Shown in pieces: positions 27,439 through 36,320 of a stretch of DNA of 64,000 nt. The position numbers and the translations under genes are program-made. A model generated the notes under the pieces. That model was not told where the DNA came from. It did not search any database and saw nothing but the letters and a program-made list of their open reading frames with translations. The DNA is from Alphaproteobacteria bacterium. Its GTDB lineage: Bacteria; Myxococcota_A; UBA796; GCA-2862545. The stretch's first letter is position 1, and each line of letters opens with the position of its first letter. Location: positions 21,761 to 85,760 of the forward strand of contig JACKEQ010000026.1 in NCBI GenBank assembly GCA_020632885.1. Direction: 5' to 3'.

Positions 27439-28820
27439 CGCGCGCCGTGACCCGCCTTGGGCAGGGCCTTCTCCAGGTCCCAGTCGGGGTCCTGCTCGGA
27501 CGTGTGGCACGAGGTGCACACCGCCTCGATGACGCACACCGGGCAGTCGTCACCGAGCTTCTCGATGTTCTCGGTGCCGCCCTTCGCCTCCACGTGCGCC
27601 TGCCCGGGCCCATGGCAGGCCTCGCAGCCGACCGCCTCCGCCACCCGGAACCCGGAGAGCTCGGTGGGCGTGGGCCCGCCGCGGGTCGGTGTGGCGTGGC
27701 ACCGCACGCAGTCCACCTGGCCCTCCTTCTGGGCGTCGCGCAGGGTCTGCATGGCGTGGTGGTGCGGGGAGCCGGCCCACTGGGCGTACTCCGCCTCGTG
27801 GCAGCTCTTGCAGGCCTCGGCCCCCACGGTCGGCTCGGTGGGGAAGGCGACCAGCGAGCGGTCCGCCTGCCCTTCCACCACGGCCATCCGGCGTGCCCGG
27901 AAGGTCTCGTCGTCCATCGCGTTGGCGGCGTAGTGGTCGATGAGGGGCACGGCCCGCTCGAGGGAGAAGCGGATGCTGTGCTTGGCGTCGTGGCAGGTGG
28001 CGCAGGCGTCCTTCGGCTCGTCGCGCACGCCGTCGTGGGGCCCCGAGGGCCCGTGGCACGCCTCGCAGCCCACGCCGGTGAGGTCGGGACGGTCGGTGCT
28101 CCAGCCGCCCGGCTTCCCGGCACCGGTGACGTGGCAGGACACGCACTCGGGGTCGGTGTCCTTCCCGCGCGTGGTGAGCGTGCGCCAGGCCACGGAGTGG
28201 TGCGTGAGGGCCCAGCCCTCGGACTCCTGCTGGTGACAGCCCACGCAGCTGCCGTTGCCGAGGTAGCCCCCGAAGACGCTCCAGGGGTCCTTGGCCGCCC
28301 GGATCCGCACGTAGATGTCGTAGCCGGGCTGGTAGGGGTACCAGACGTCCACGATGCGCTGCTTGCCCTTCTCGCCGGGCTCCACGAGCAGGGCGGAGGG
28401 GGTGGAGCGCGCGCCGATGGCCGACCCGATCTCGCCCTTCTCGTCGATCTCGACGGGGAAGTCGAGCCCGTACTCCGCACGGAAGGCCTGCACGTCCGCG
28501 GGCAGCGAGCTCCCCGTGGCCACGCCGATCACCTCGACCCCCGCGGGCTTCAGCGCCCGTGCGAGGTCGCCGACCTCCTTGCCGACCTTCATGCAATGCG
28601 GACAGGTGGGCGAGAAGTAGAACAGCAGCGTGCGGCCCGTGATCTGCTTCGCGAAGGCCTTGGGCAGCTCGAGCTCCGGCAGACCCTCGCGGTCCGGCCC
28701 CGCCAGGATGCGCGCAGCACCTGCGGCCTTCTGGCCGGGCGACCATCCCCGCGGGTCGGCCGGCTCCGCGAAGGCGACGGTCGCGGCGAGCAGGAAGAGG
28801 GTGGGCCAGCGGAAGGTCAC
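27435..28820 (-). CDS. octaheme cytochrome c with N-terminal thioredoxin-like domain
   Basis: 461 residues from GTG at 28820 (GGAGCTCCC upstream). Signal MTFRWPTLFLLAATVAFA. Residues about 45-180 are a TlpA/redoxin-type domain with active site CPHC (C73, C76). Then eight CXXCH heme sites follow (Cys at 192, 226, 252, 273, 337, 371, 399 and 435), with HHSVAW and HHHAMQ pairs that may be distal ligands as in cytochrome c554-like proteins. Expected role: periplasmic multi-electron transfer, possibly with thiol redox coupling. Followed by a coupled membrane protein. Confidence 0.9.
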   Translation of the reverse strand: MTFRWPTLFLLAATVAFAEPADPRGWSPGQKAAGAARILAGPDREGLPELELPKAFAKQITGRTLLFYFSPTCPHCMKVGKEVGDLARALKPAGVEVIGVATGSSLPADVQAFRAEYGLDFPVEIDEKGEIGSAIGARSTPSALLVEPGEKGKQRIVDVWYPYQPGYDIYVRIRAAKDPWSVFGGYLGNGSCVGCHQQESEGWALTHHSVAWRTLTTRGKDTDPECVSCHVTGAGKPGGWSTDRPDLTGVGCEACHGPSGPHDGVRDEPKDACATCHDAKHSIRFSLERAVPLIDHYAANAMDDETFRARRMAVVEGQADRSLVAFPTEPTVGAEACKSCHEAEYAQWAGSPHHHAMQTLRDAQKEGQVDCVRCHATPTRGGPTPTELSGFRVAEAVGCEACHGPGQAHVEAKGGTENIEKLGDDCPVCVIEAVCTSCHTSEQDPDWDLEKALPKAGHGAR

Positions 28821-28945
28821 GGGAGCTCCAGGTGGGAACACGAAGTCGTAGCGCGCTCCGGCCGTGATCGGCCACGTCGTGTCTCCAACCCGTCCCGCAC
28901 CGTTTACATCCGTCGAGCCCGACGCACCTGTGCGAGGAGGCCGCC

Positions 28946-29198
28946 ATGTTCGTGCTCGCTGCTCTCTCTGCCATGGCCGGGCCCATCGAGGAGGTGGTGG
29001 TCTTCGCCGACCCGCTCCAGGCATCGGACGGAACCCGATGGTCCGTGGGGATCGAGACCCTCGCACTCGAGAAGCTTCTGGTTCCGCACGCGCTCCCGCG
29101 TCCGCCACCAGGCGTGCACGCTGGTCTGGGAGGACGGTACCGTGCTCGACGTCCCCATCCTCCTCGTGCGCTCCCTGACGCCCGACGCGGAGCCGTAG
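28946..29198 (+). pseudogene. small secreted protein gene with probable frameshift
   Basis: ATG at 28946 has GAGGAGG upstream. The frame starts with a signal-like MFVLAALSAMAGPIEEVVVFADPLQ and reads sensibly to ETLALE at about 29072. A second frame then reads WFRTRSRVRHQACTLVWEDG, VLDVPILLVRSL and ends at TAG 29198. The first frame continues as basic Pro/Arg-rich sequence into the convergent gene. One missing or extra base near 29075 would join them into about 84 residues. Real mutation and sequence error cannot be told apart here. Confidence 0.4.
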
Positions 29199-29202
29199 CC
29201 CC

Positions 29203-31824
29203 TCAGGGGAGCTTCAGGCGCGTCGCGCGGACGGACTCCAGCTGCCTGCGCAGCCCGCTCCTGCCGGGATCGGCCATCAGCGCGTCCCTCCAGCCCCGCC
29301 AGGCGCCGTCGGTGTCGCCCTGAGCCCAGGCGATCGACCCCTCGGCCTCCCAGCGGTCGCCGAGCACCGTGGAGACCCGCACGACCTCCGGCGCGTGGTG
29401 GTCGAGCCGCCGGGCCTCCTGGATCCACAGCGCGGCCTGCCGCGGCGGGTCGTCCAGCGCGGTGTTCGGCTCCATCGGCGGCTCGGCGCGCAGGGCCCAG
29501 CACGTCGCGAGGGCGGTCTCCAGGGCCCGGCGTGCGGGTCGCTGCCAGGGGTCGTCGCGACGCAGGTGCCGGCGGGCCCGGCCCCAGGCGGTGGAGGCGT
29601 CCTCGCAGCTCCCGGCCTCCGCGGCCGTCAGGGCCTCGGCGAGCGCGGTGTCGGCGCGCTCGCGGGCCGCCTCGGGAGACACCACGTGCACGGCGGCCTC
29701 CCAGTGCACCTCGCCTTCGAGCAGCACGGGCGGGGTGCTGGGCTCGGCCGCTGCGATCACGCCCGTCGGCGTGACGATGGCCAGACCGAGGGTGTAGTCG
29801 CCATGGGGCAGGTCGGCGGGCAGCGCGATGCTGTGCCGCCCCTGGTACACCCGGCGGAGGCGCCAGTCCTTCACGGGGATCCAGTCGTAGGCCGGCGGGA
29901 GGTCCGCCACCACGCGGCGCCCCTCGGGCCCGGAGATCACGAGGAGCGCCCGAACCTCCGGGCTCGCGTAGGTGATGCCCAGCCCGATGTCGACGAAGAG
30001 CTCGCCGCCCGGTGCCACCTCGGCCGCCGGGGTGCGCAGCCAGCGCAGGACCACGCCGTCGAACCGCGCGGTGCGCTCGTCTGCGCCGTCCTCCACGACG
30101 TCGTCGCGGGTGGTGAAGAGGTCCTGACGCACCGAGGTGCCCACGTGCCAGACGCGGGGGCTGTGGGCGTACCCGGGCACGGGGGTCCAGCCCGAGTGGA
30201 ACCACGGGCGGTTGACCACCTTCGACTTCCGCTCCCACCCGCCGTGGATGTGGATGAAGTCGGGCCGGGCCTCGCGACCCACGTACTGGTCGATGAACGC
30301 GGTCTCGTGGTGGTGGTGGCCGATGGGCACGTCGACGAGGCCGGCGATGTCGTAGAGCTCGAACCCCGACCAGAACATGTTCCCGCCCATGTCGATCTCC
30401 ATGTGCGTGACGCGGTCGAGGTGCAGGCGGTCCGCGATGCCCTGGTGGTAGAGGGCCCGACGTCGCACGTTGAACGGCGCGGTGTCCGGGTGGGTCAGGG
30501 TGTCGATGGTGAGCCCCACACCCGCGATCAGCAGGGGGGCGAGGAGCAGCGTCAGCGACCTCTCGACGGGCCGGAGCCATCCCGGTGTGCGCGCGGCGCG
30601 GGCGAGCAGGGGGGCCACCTGGCCGGCCCCCTCGGCGGCGAGCACCGCGAGCGGCACGCTGGAGAACGAGAACCAGCGGAAGCCCCGCATCCAGTCACCG
30701 CCCGAGAGCACCGAGAACGCGAGGGTGCAGAGCGCCAGGAAGGCGGCCGTGCGCCGCTCGTCGGCCCTGTCGCGGCCCGTGCCCGCGAGCACCACGGCGA
30801 GGGCGCCCAGCGCGTACACCGGGATGCGGAGGTACATCATCTCCTTCGGCTCGTCGGGGATCGGCAGGAGCAGCCGGGGCCAGGAGAGGCCCGGCAGGGT
30901 CACCACCAGACCCGCGAGCAACACGAAGGTCCCGAGCCGTGCGCGGCGGCCGGTGAGGCCCGTCTGGCCGTACACGAAGAGCGGCAGCAGGAAAACGTGG
31001 GTGGACGACAGCGACCACTGGCGCAGGTACGACCAGGTGCGGTGCTTCCACTGGAGCGGGAAGGCCCGGTCGGACGGGTCCTTCGCGTAGTACGTGTTGG
31101 GCAGCGGCCACCCGAAGGCCCACTCGCACCACAGCAGCCACCCGGCGACGGGGGCCGCCACACCGAGCACGAACCCGAGGGCCCAGCGAACCCCGCCCTG
31201 CAGGAAGGCCCGGGGGCCCAGCAGCACCGCGATCGTGGCGACGTACACGGGCGCTTCGGGGCGGGTGAGCGCGAGCAGGGCGAGCGGCACGGCGGACCAC
31301 GGCGCCGCCGGTCGATCCCCCTCGTGCAGCAGGCGCAGCACCCCCGCCGTGAGGAAGAGGCCGAAGAACCCGTTCTCGAGCCCCGAGGCCGTCCACACCA
31401 CGAACGGCCCGGAGAAGGCCAGCAGCAGCGGCGCCATGGCCGGCCAGAGCGAGGCATCGGGGGTGGACGTGAGCCGGCGGGCCCAGAGCCACGCCAGGGG
31501 CAGGGTGAGCAGCCCGCTCCCCACGCCGGCCAGCTTGCTCATCGCGAACACCGGCAGGCCGAGGAGGGTGGTGAGCGTGAGGAACAGGGTCCAGGTGGGG
31601 TTGCTGAAGCCCTGCACCCACGTGCCGCCGGGGTTGGCCACGAAGCCCTCGCCGATGGCGGCGTTGCGGGCGTAGGCGAAGGTGATGGCGGCGTCCTCGA
31701 TCTGCCAGGTGGAGATGAAGGTCGCGTGCACGAGGAACAGGGCGCACGCCACGGCCACGACGTGCACCTGCCGCCGGCGGAGCTCGGGCATCGCGACGAA
31801 GGTGTCGAGCAGGCCCCGGATCAT
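29203..31824 (-). CDS. GT-C-type membrane glycosyltransferase-like protein, paralogue A
   Basis: 873 residues. About ten or more hydrophobic helices in residues 20-430, then a large soluble C-terminal region with helical repeats near the end. The first periplasmic loop begins QIEDAAITFAYARNAA (E43, D44) and VQGFSNPTW, resembling the acidic loop of GT-C transferases such as arabinofuranosyl- or mannosyltransferases that use lipid-linked sugars. The ATG overlaps the upstream paralogue stop (ATGA). Sugar and acceptor are unknown; surface glycan or protein glycosylation is likely. Confidence 0.75.
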   Translation of the reverse strand: MIRGLLDTFVAMPELRRRQVHVVAVACALFLVHATFISTWQIEDAAITFAYARNAAIGEGFVANPGGTWVQGFSNPTWTLFLTLTTLLGLPVFAMSKLAGVGSGLLTLPLAWLWARRLTSTPDASLWPAMAPLLLAFSGPFVVWTASGLENGFFGLFLTAGVLRLLHEGDRPAAPWSAVPLALLALTRPEAPVYVATIAVLLGPRAFLQGGVRWALGFVLGVAAPVAGWLLWCEWAFGWPLPNTYYAKDPSDRAFPLQWKHRTWSYLRQWSLSSTHVFLLPLFVYGQTGLTGRRARLGTFVLLAGLVVTLPGLSWPRLLLPIPDEPKEMMYLRIPVYALGALAVVLAGTGRDRADERRTAAFLALCTLAFSVLSGGDWMRGFRWFSFSSVPLAVLAAEGAGQVAPLLARAARTPGWLRPVERSLTLLLAPLLIAGVGLTIDTLTHPDTAPFNVRRRALYHQGIADRLHLDRVTHMEIDMGGNMFWSGFELYDIAGLVDVPIGHHHHETAFIDQYVGREARPDFIHIHGGWERKSKVVNRPWFHSGWTPVPGYAHSPRVWHVGTSVRQDLFTTRDDVVEDGADERTARFDGVVLRWLRTPAAEVAPGGELFVDIGLGITYASPEVRALLVISGPEGRRVVADLPPAYDWIPVKDWRLRRVYQGRHSIALPADLPHGDYTLGLAIVTPTGVIAAAEPSTPPVLLEGEVHWEAAVHVVSPEAARERADTALAEALTAAEAGSCEDASTAWGRARRHLRRDDPWQRPARRALETALATCWALRAEPPMEPNTALDDPPRQAALWIQEARRLDHHAPEVVRVSTVLGDRWEAEGSIAWAQGDTDGAWRGWRDALMADPGRSGLRRQLESVRATRLKLP

Positions 31825-34739
31825 GGGTCTTCGTCGGGTCCGGTGGGCTCCTCGCCCTCGTCCCGGTGGGCCGGATCCAGCCCGAGCATGCGGGCCCGCG
31901 CCTTCTCGGCCCAGCGCCGGTCCCAGGACCGCGTCGGCTCGGCCCGCACCGCGTCACGGTAGGCCGTGAACGCGGCCTCCCAGTCACCGGCCTCCCACGC
32001 GGCGAGCCCACGGTCCGAGAGGGCGGACGCGATGGGACCACGGGCGGCGAGGAGGGCGGGCGCGTCGTGCTGCCAGTCCGCCGCGCTCTCCAGGGCCGCG
32101 ACGGCTTCGGAGGGGTCGGGGGTCCGCGAGGCCATCCCCGCCCAGCAGATGGCCATGTTCGCCGCCACGGTCTCCTGGACCTCGGCGAGGTACGGCCCGT
32201 CGTGGGGCCGGTGCCAGCGGGAGAGGTCCCAGAGGCGCTCGGCACCCGCGCAGTCGCCGTGGCGGGCGGCCTCCAGGGCCTCGAGACGGTCGGCGCGGGC
32301 GAGCTTGGAGAGGGTGGGGATGTCCACCACCTCGAGGCCCGCCCGGAACACGACCTCACCCTGCAGGAACACGGGAGGGTCGGGGAAGCGGGCACCTGAC
32401 GGGGGGCGCTCGTCCACGGGGAGGATGAGGGTGTGGTCGGCGCGCACCATGGCGAACCCGAGGTCGTAGGTGCCGGGCTCCAGGCCCTCCATCGACAGCG
32501 GGAAGCCCGCCACGAACACCTCGTCGGCCCGCCACTCCGTCACGTTGATCCAGTCGAACGCCAGGGGCACGGTCCAGACCTTCGCCAGCTGGCCCTTCCG
32601 GCTCGCGGTGACGAAGGCGAGCGGGAGGCCGCGTCCGCGCGGGATCCGGTCGGTGCGGACGGCGATCTGGAGCCAGCCCTCGCGTCCCGTGCCCGGCTCG
32701 GAGGGGAAGCGGAGGTCCTCCAGGGTCCAGCCCTGCTCGAAGGCCACGTGCCGGTCGCTCATGAGCGGGTGGTCGCTCTTCAGGAACAGATCGCGGCGGA
32801 TGTAGTTGCCCGGGTGCAGCGTGCGCGCCCCGGCCGCGTAGCCCGGGATCTCGTAGTACTCCTGGTGCCAGCGCTCCATGGTCGGGATCCGCGAGCTGCT
32901 CGCCCAGCCGCCGTGGAGATGTACGTAGTCGGGGCGTACCTCGTCGAAGACGTAGGGCTCGAGGAACCGCTTGTCGAAGCGGTGCTGGGCGAGCGGGATG
33001 TCCACGAGCCCGGCGATGTCGTGCATCCGGAAGTCGTCCCGGCCCCACCAGAGATGGCCCCCCATGTCCACGTCGAGGTCGACGATCCGGTGCTGGATGT
33101 CGAGCACGTCCTTCACGGCACGGACGAACTCCACGCGCTCCTTGATCGCGAACGGGCCCGTCTCCGGGCGCCCGCGCTGGGCCTTGAGGTGCGCCATGTT
33201 CGGCGGGACCGTGAGGAGCAGGAACAGCGTGGCGAGCGACCAGCCCGCCGCGGACCATGGGGCCCCCACCCGACGGGACACGAGCCCGAGCACCAGCGCC
33301 CCCACCATCGCGAGCACCACGGTGGCCAGGAGCGATTCGCGTCCCCACGCGTACGACCCGCCGCCCACGAAGGCCGCGACGACGGCCCCGAGCTGCACGA
33401 GCCCCCAGAACGCCTTGTCCACGAGACCGCCCGGCACGCGCCGCTCGACGGCCTCCACGCCGCGCTCCACGAGGTCCACGAGCGTCCCGACCCCCGTCGC
33501 GAACAGGACCGCCAGGGGCACCTGGAGCAGGCTCATCCACCTCCAGGCCTTCATCCAGTCGCCCATCGAGTAGATGGCGAAGAACGCGACGGCGCAGGCC
33601 TGGAACCAGCACAGCACCCGGACCTGCCAGCCCCGCCCGGCGAAGGCGCCGAGCAGGGGGAAGACCAGGGCGAGGGTGGCGAGCACGTAGGACCGCCCGC
33701 TCTCCCAGCCCGCCGGGAAGTCCTCGGGCGTGATCCAGAGCTCGATCTCGAACGGCCCGATCACGAAGGGCTGCTTGAACAGGACCTCCGGGAAGACGAG
33801 CCGCAGCCCGAGCGCCACGACCAGCACGACGCCCACGCCGAACCGCCAGCCCCTGGAGCCCGTGAGGCCCAGCGCGTAGAGCGGGATCCACCAGGCGGTC
33901 CACACGGTGGAGGACCACTCGCGGAGGTACTTCCAGCCCCGCTTGTCCCAGTCCAGGAGCCGCGGGTGCTTGTTGGTCATCTTCCCGTAGTAGGTCTGCG
34001 GGAGCTCCCACGCGAAGTAGTCGAAGCGCACGGCGTGGTAGGCGACGAACGGGACGAAGAAGGCCGCCAGCCACTTCAGCGTGGGCGCGAGGCCCCGCTC
34101 GAGCGTGAACAGCATCGTGAGCGCGCCCGCCACGGCCGCGTAGAGGATGGCCTCGGGCCGCGTGAGGGCCAGCAGCATCCACACGAAGGCCGCCCAGGGG
34201 AACGAGCGGGTGCGGAGGTCGATCGCCGTGCGGAGCAGGGCCGCCGCGAGCAGGAAGCTGAACAGGGCGTTCTCGAGGCCGGCAGCCCCCCAGATGGCCT
34301 GGGTGGTGCTGGTGGCCAGGAAGCCCGCGGCCACGAGGGGCACGCCGGACCGGTCGCGGGGGGAGGCCTCGCGGGCGAGGAGCCAGGTGAGGGGCACGGT
34401 GGCGAACACCAGCAGCACCTGGAGGACCTTGCTGGACCGGAAGCTGTCGAAGCCGAGGAGCTCGCCGAGGGCGAGCAGGGCCACCCACGTCGGGTTCGAG
34501 TAGCCCTCGAGCCGCTCGCCGCCCGGCGTGGGCACCAGCCCCTCGCCCCACGCGAGGTTGCGCGCGTAGGCGAACGAGATCGCGGCGTCCTCGATGTACC
34601 AGCTCCAGAACCAGACCTGGTGCACCACGGCGCCGAGGGCGAAGAGGAGCAGCAGGACGGCCGTGAGCGCGCGGTACGGGCGCTCAGCGAGGTACAGCCC
34701 GGCGCGGAGCACCGGGGGGGCGAGTCTCTCCAGCATCAC
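31821..34739 (-). CDS. GT-C-type membrane glycosyltransferase-like protein, paralogue B
   Basis: 972 residues. Same plan as its neighbour: loop YIEDAAISFAYARNLA (E50, D51), LEGYSNPTW, many membrane helices to about residue 560, then VDLDVDMGGHLWWG and a soluble tail ending in an acidic DEGEEPTGPDEDP. The counterpart in paralogue A is MEIDMGGNMFWSG. The GTG at 34739 overlaps the upstream stop (GTGA); ATG at the next codon is an equal choice. Tandem duplication gave the pair, and the two may add different sugars or work as a heterodimer. Confidence 0.75.
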   Translation of the reverse strand: MMLERLAPPVLRAGLYLAERPYRALTAVLLLLFALGAVVHQVWFWSWYIEDAAISFAYARNLAWGEGLVPTPGGERLEGYSNPTWVALLALGELLGFDSFRSSKVLQVLLVFATVPLTWLLAREASPRDRSGVPLVAAGFLATSTTQAIWGAAGLENALFSFLLAAALLRTAIDLRTRSFPWAAFVWMLLALTRPEAILYAAVAGALTMLFTLERGLAPTLKWLAAFFVPFVAYHAVRFDYFAWELPQTYYGKMTNKHPRLLDWDKRGWKYLREWSSTVWTAWWIPLYALGLTGSRGWRFGVGVVLVVALGLRLVFPEVLFKQPFVIGPFEIELWITPEDFPAGWESGRSYVLATLALVFPLLGAFAGRGWQVRVLCWFQACAVAFFAIYSMGDWMKAWRWMSLLQVPLAVLFATGVGTLVDLVERGVEAVERRVPGGLVDKAFWGLVQLGAVVAAFVGGGSYAWGRESLLATVVLAMVGALVLGLVSRRVGAPWSAAGWSLATLFLLLTVPPNMAHLKAQRGRPETGPFAIKERVEFVRAVKDVLDIQHRIVDLDVDMGGHLWWGRDDFRMHDIAGLVDIPLAQHRFDKRFLEPYVFDEVRPDYVHLHGGWASSSRIPTMERWHQEYYEIPGYAAGARTLHPGNYIRRDLFLKSDHPLMSDRHVAFEQGWTLEDLRFPSEPGTGREGWLQIAVRTDRIPRGRGLPLAFVTASRKGQLAKVWTVPLAFDWINVTEWRADEVFVAGFPLSMEGLEPGTYDLGFAMVRADHTLILPVDERPPSGARFPDPPVFLQGEVVFRAGLEVVDIPTLSKLARADRLEALEAARHGDCAGAERLWDLSRWHRPHDGPYLAEVQETVAANMAICWAGMASRTPDPSEAVAALESAADWQHDAPALLAARGPIASALSDRGLAAWEAGDWEAAFTAYRDAVRAEPTRSWDRRWAEKARARMLGLDPAHRDEGEEPTGPDEDP

Positions 34740-36259
34740 TCACAGGTCGAGAGGACGGCGTAGTCCACCGTGACGGTCGTGCCCTCCCCGAGCGGGGGAT
34801 CGAAGGAGATGGCGTTGGCCGCGGGGTCGTAGGTCCACCCGCTGGCCGCGGAGCCCGCGATCGTGACGTCGATGGTGCCCTCGGCGGCGGGCTGGGTGAG
34901 CTGGAGCTCGTCCACCGACGAGACCGTCGTGGCGCCGAGATCGTCGATGTCGGCGGCCCAGTCGCCGCAGAGGTCGAGCACCACGCCGCCCGTGGCGTTG
35001 ACGATCTCAGGGTAGCCGCCGCCGCCCAGGGAGCAGTTGCTCGCGTCGATCACGGCGCTGACGGTGAGGAGGTCGGGGTCGGTGAGGTAGCTCTGGTAGC
35101 TCGTCATGTAGGCGTCCCAGGTGAGCGCGCTACGGTTGGGCTCGTCGGAGACGACGATGACGTTGAGCTGGGCGCCGGGACGCACGAAGCCCGCGTTGCA
35201 CTCGCCGGGCCCGGTCTTGGACAGCGCGAGGTCCGTGAGCTGCAGGAGCTTCTCGGAGAGGGTGGCGAGCCCACCGGGGTCGTCGCCCTCGACGACGGCC
35301 GCCGAGAACAGCGCCGCGAAGTTCGGCGTGGTGGGCGTGAGGATACCGGCGTTGAAGCAGCCGTTGTCGACGTTGGCCACCCCGATCTGCCAGTCGCCGG
35401 TGACCGCGCCGATCTGGCCGATGAACGTGGAGAAGTTGGCCGCCAGGAGCTGGCTGTTGTCGTCCATGGAGCAGGACTGGTCGACCGCGAACAGGATGTC
35501 GACGGGCGGGTTCACGGGGACGGTGAGCTGCTCGGACGCATCGTCCGCGTAGTCGGTGCTGGCAGACTGGTCGGCGGTCTGGTCGCCGCGGGGGTCGTTG
35601 GACGCGACGATCAGCTCGCCCTCCCGGGTTCCCATGGCGGCCGCGGTGAACACGACGTCCACGGTCGTGGAGGCGCCGACGGGCAGCACCAGGGGCAGCA
35701 CGTTGGTGTCGAGCAGCTCGAAGTCGCCCTGGGAGGCGTGCTCGATGTCGGTGATCTCGAGGGGCTCCTGCCCCGTGTTCTCGAGCGTGAGGGTGACGGA
35801 CTCCGAGCACGGAACGTACACCGCGCCGAAGTCGTGGTCGTCCGGGGTGATCGTGAGCTGGGGCACGCTGCCGATGCCCGAGAGCTGCACGAAGGACGTG
35901 GGCTCGTCGCGATCGTCGCTCCACACCGTGATCACCGCGTCGTTGCTCGCCGCCGTGGGGGCGAACTCGACCTGGACCTCGGTCTCCTCGCCCTGCGCGA
36001 CCTGGAAGCCGAGGTCTCCGAGGATCCGGTAGGACGGCACGCCCTCCAGCGTGATGTCGCTCACGGTGACCACGGTGTCGCCGATGTTCCGCACGACGAA
36101 GGACTTCACCTCCGACTCGTCGGTGGTGAGCTGGCCCCACTGCAGCGCCGGCGGGATCACCGCCACGCTGGGTACGCCCGGCTGCTCCGGCGGGACGCCG
36201 TTGTTCAGGCCGTTCTCGTTGCACCCGGTGAGCAGGAAGGCACCGACGAGCAGGGACAT
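34736..36259 (-). CDS. lipoprotein with anchor-D-type beta domains and VWA-like domain
   Basis: 507 residues; signal MSLLVGAFLLTGC with lipobox Cys 13. Residues about 27-230 hold two ASPM/choice-of-anchor-D-like beta domains (LQWGQLTTDESEVKSFVVRN and HDFGAVYVPCSESVTLTLEN). Residues about 255-420 are a VWA-like domain with MIDAS-type DQSCSMDD. A C-terminal beta domain ends STCE. It is the first gene of an operon with two GT-C proteins, overlapping the next by 4 bases, so it may be a surface substrate or receptor for that system. CCGGAG lies before the ATG. Confidence 0.75.
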   Translation of the reverse strand: MSLLVGAFLLTGCNENGLNNGVPPEQPGVPSVAVIPPALQWGQLTTDESEVKSFVVRNIGDTVVTVSDITLEGVPSYRILGDLGFQVAQGEETEVQVEFAPTAASNDAVITVWSDDRDEPTSFVQLSGIGSVPQLTITPDDHDFGAVYVPCSESVTLTLENTGQEPLEITDIEHASQGDFELLDTNVLPLVLPVGASTTVDVVFTAAAMGTREGELIVASNDPRGDQTADQSASTDYADDASEQLTVPVNPPVDILFAVDQSCSMDDNSQLLAANFSTFIGQIGAVTGDWQIGVANVDNGCFNAGILTPTTPNFAALFSAAVVEGDDPGGLATLSEKLLQLTDLALSKTGPGECNAGFVRPGAQLNVIVVSDEPNRSALTWDAYMTSYQSYLTDPDLLTVSAVIDASNCSLGGGGYPEIVNATGGVVLDLCGDWAADIDDLGATTVSSVDELQLTQPAAEGTIDVTIAGSAASGWTYDPAANAISFDPPLGEGTTVTVDYAVLSTCE

Positions 36260-36277
36260 GCGGATCTCCGGAGGGGA

Positions 36278-36305
36278 GGGGCTGTGGCGAGACTACCGCA
36301 GCCCC
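36278..36305 (-). terminator. terminator after malate dehydrogenase gene
   Basis: A 10-bp stem (GGGGCTGTGG against CCGCAGCCCC, one G-T pair) with an 8-base loop lies 16 bases after the malate dehydrogenase stop on the minus strand and 19 bases before the next gene start. It should separate the housekeeping gene from the glycosyltransferase operon. No strong T tract. Confidence 0.5.
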
Positions 36306-36320
36306 CCGCCGTTCGCTGGG

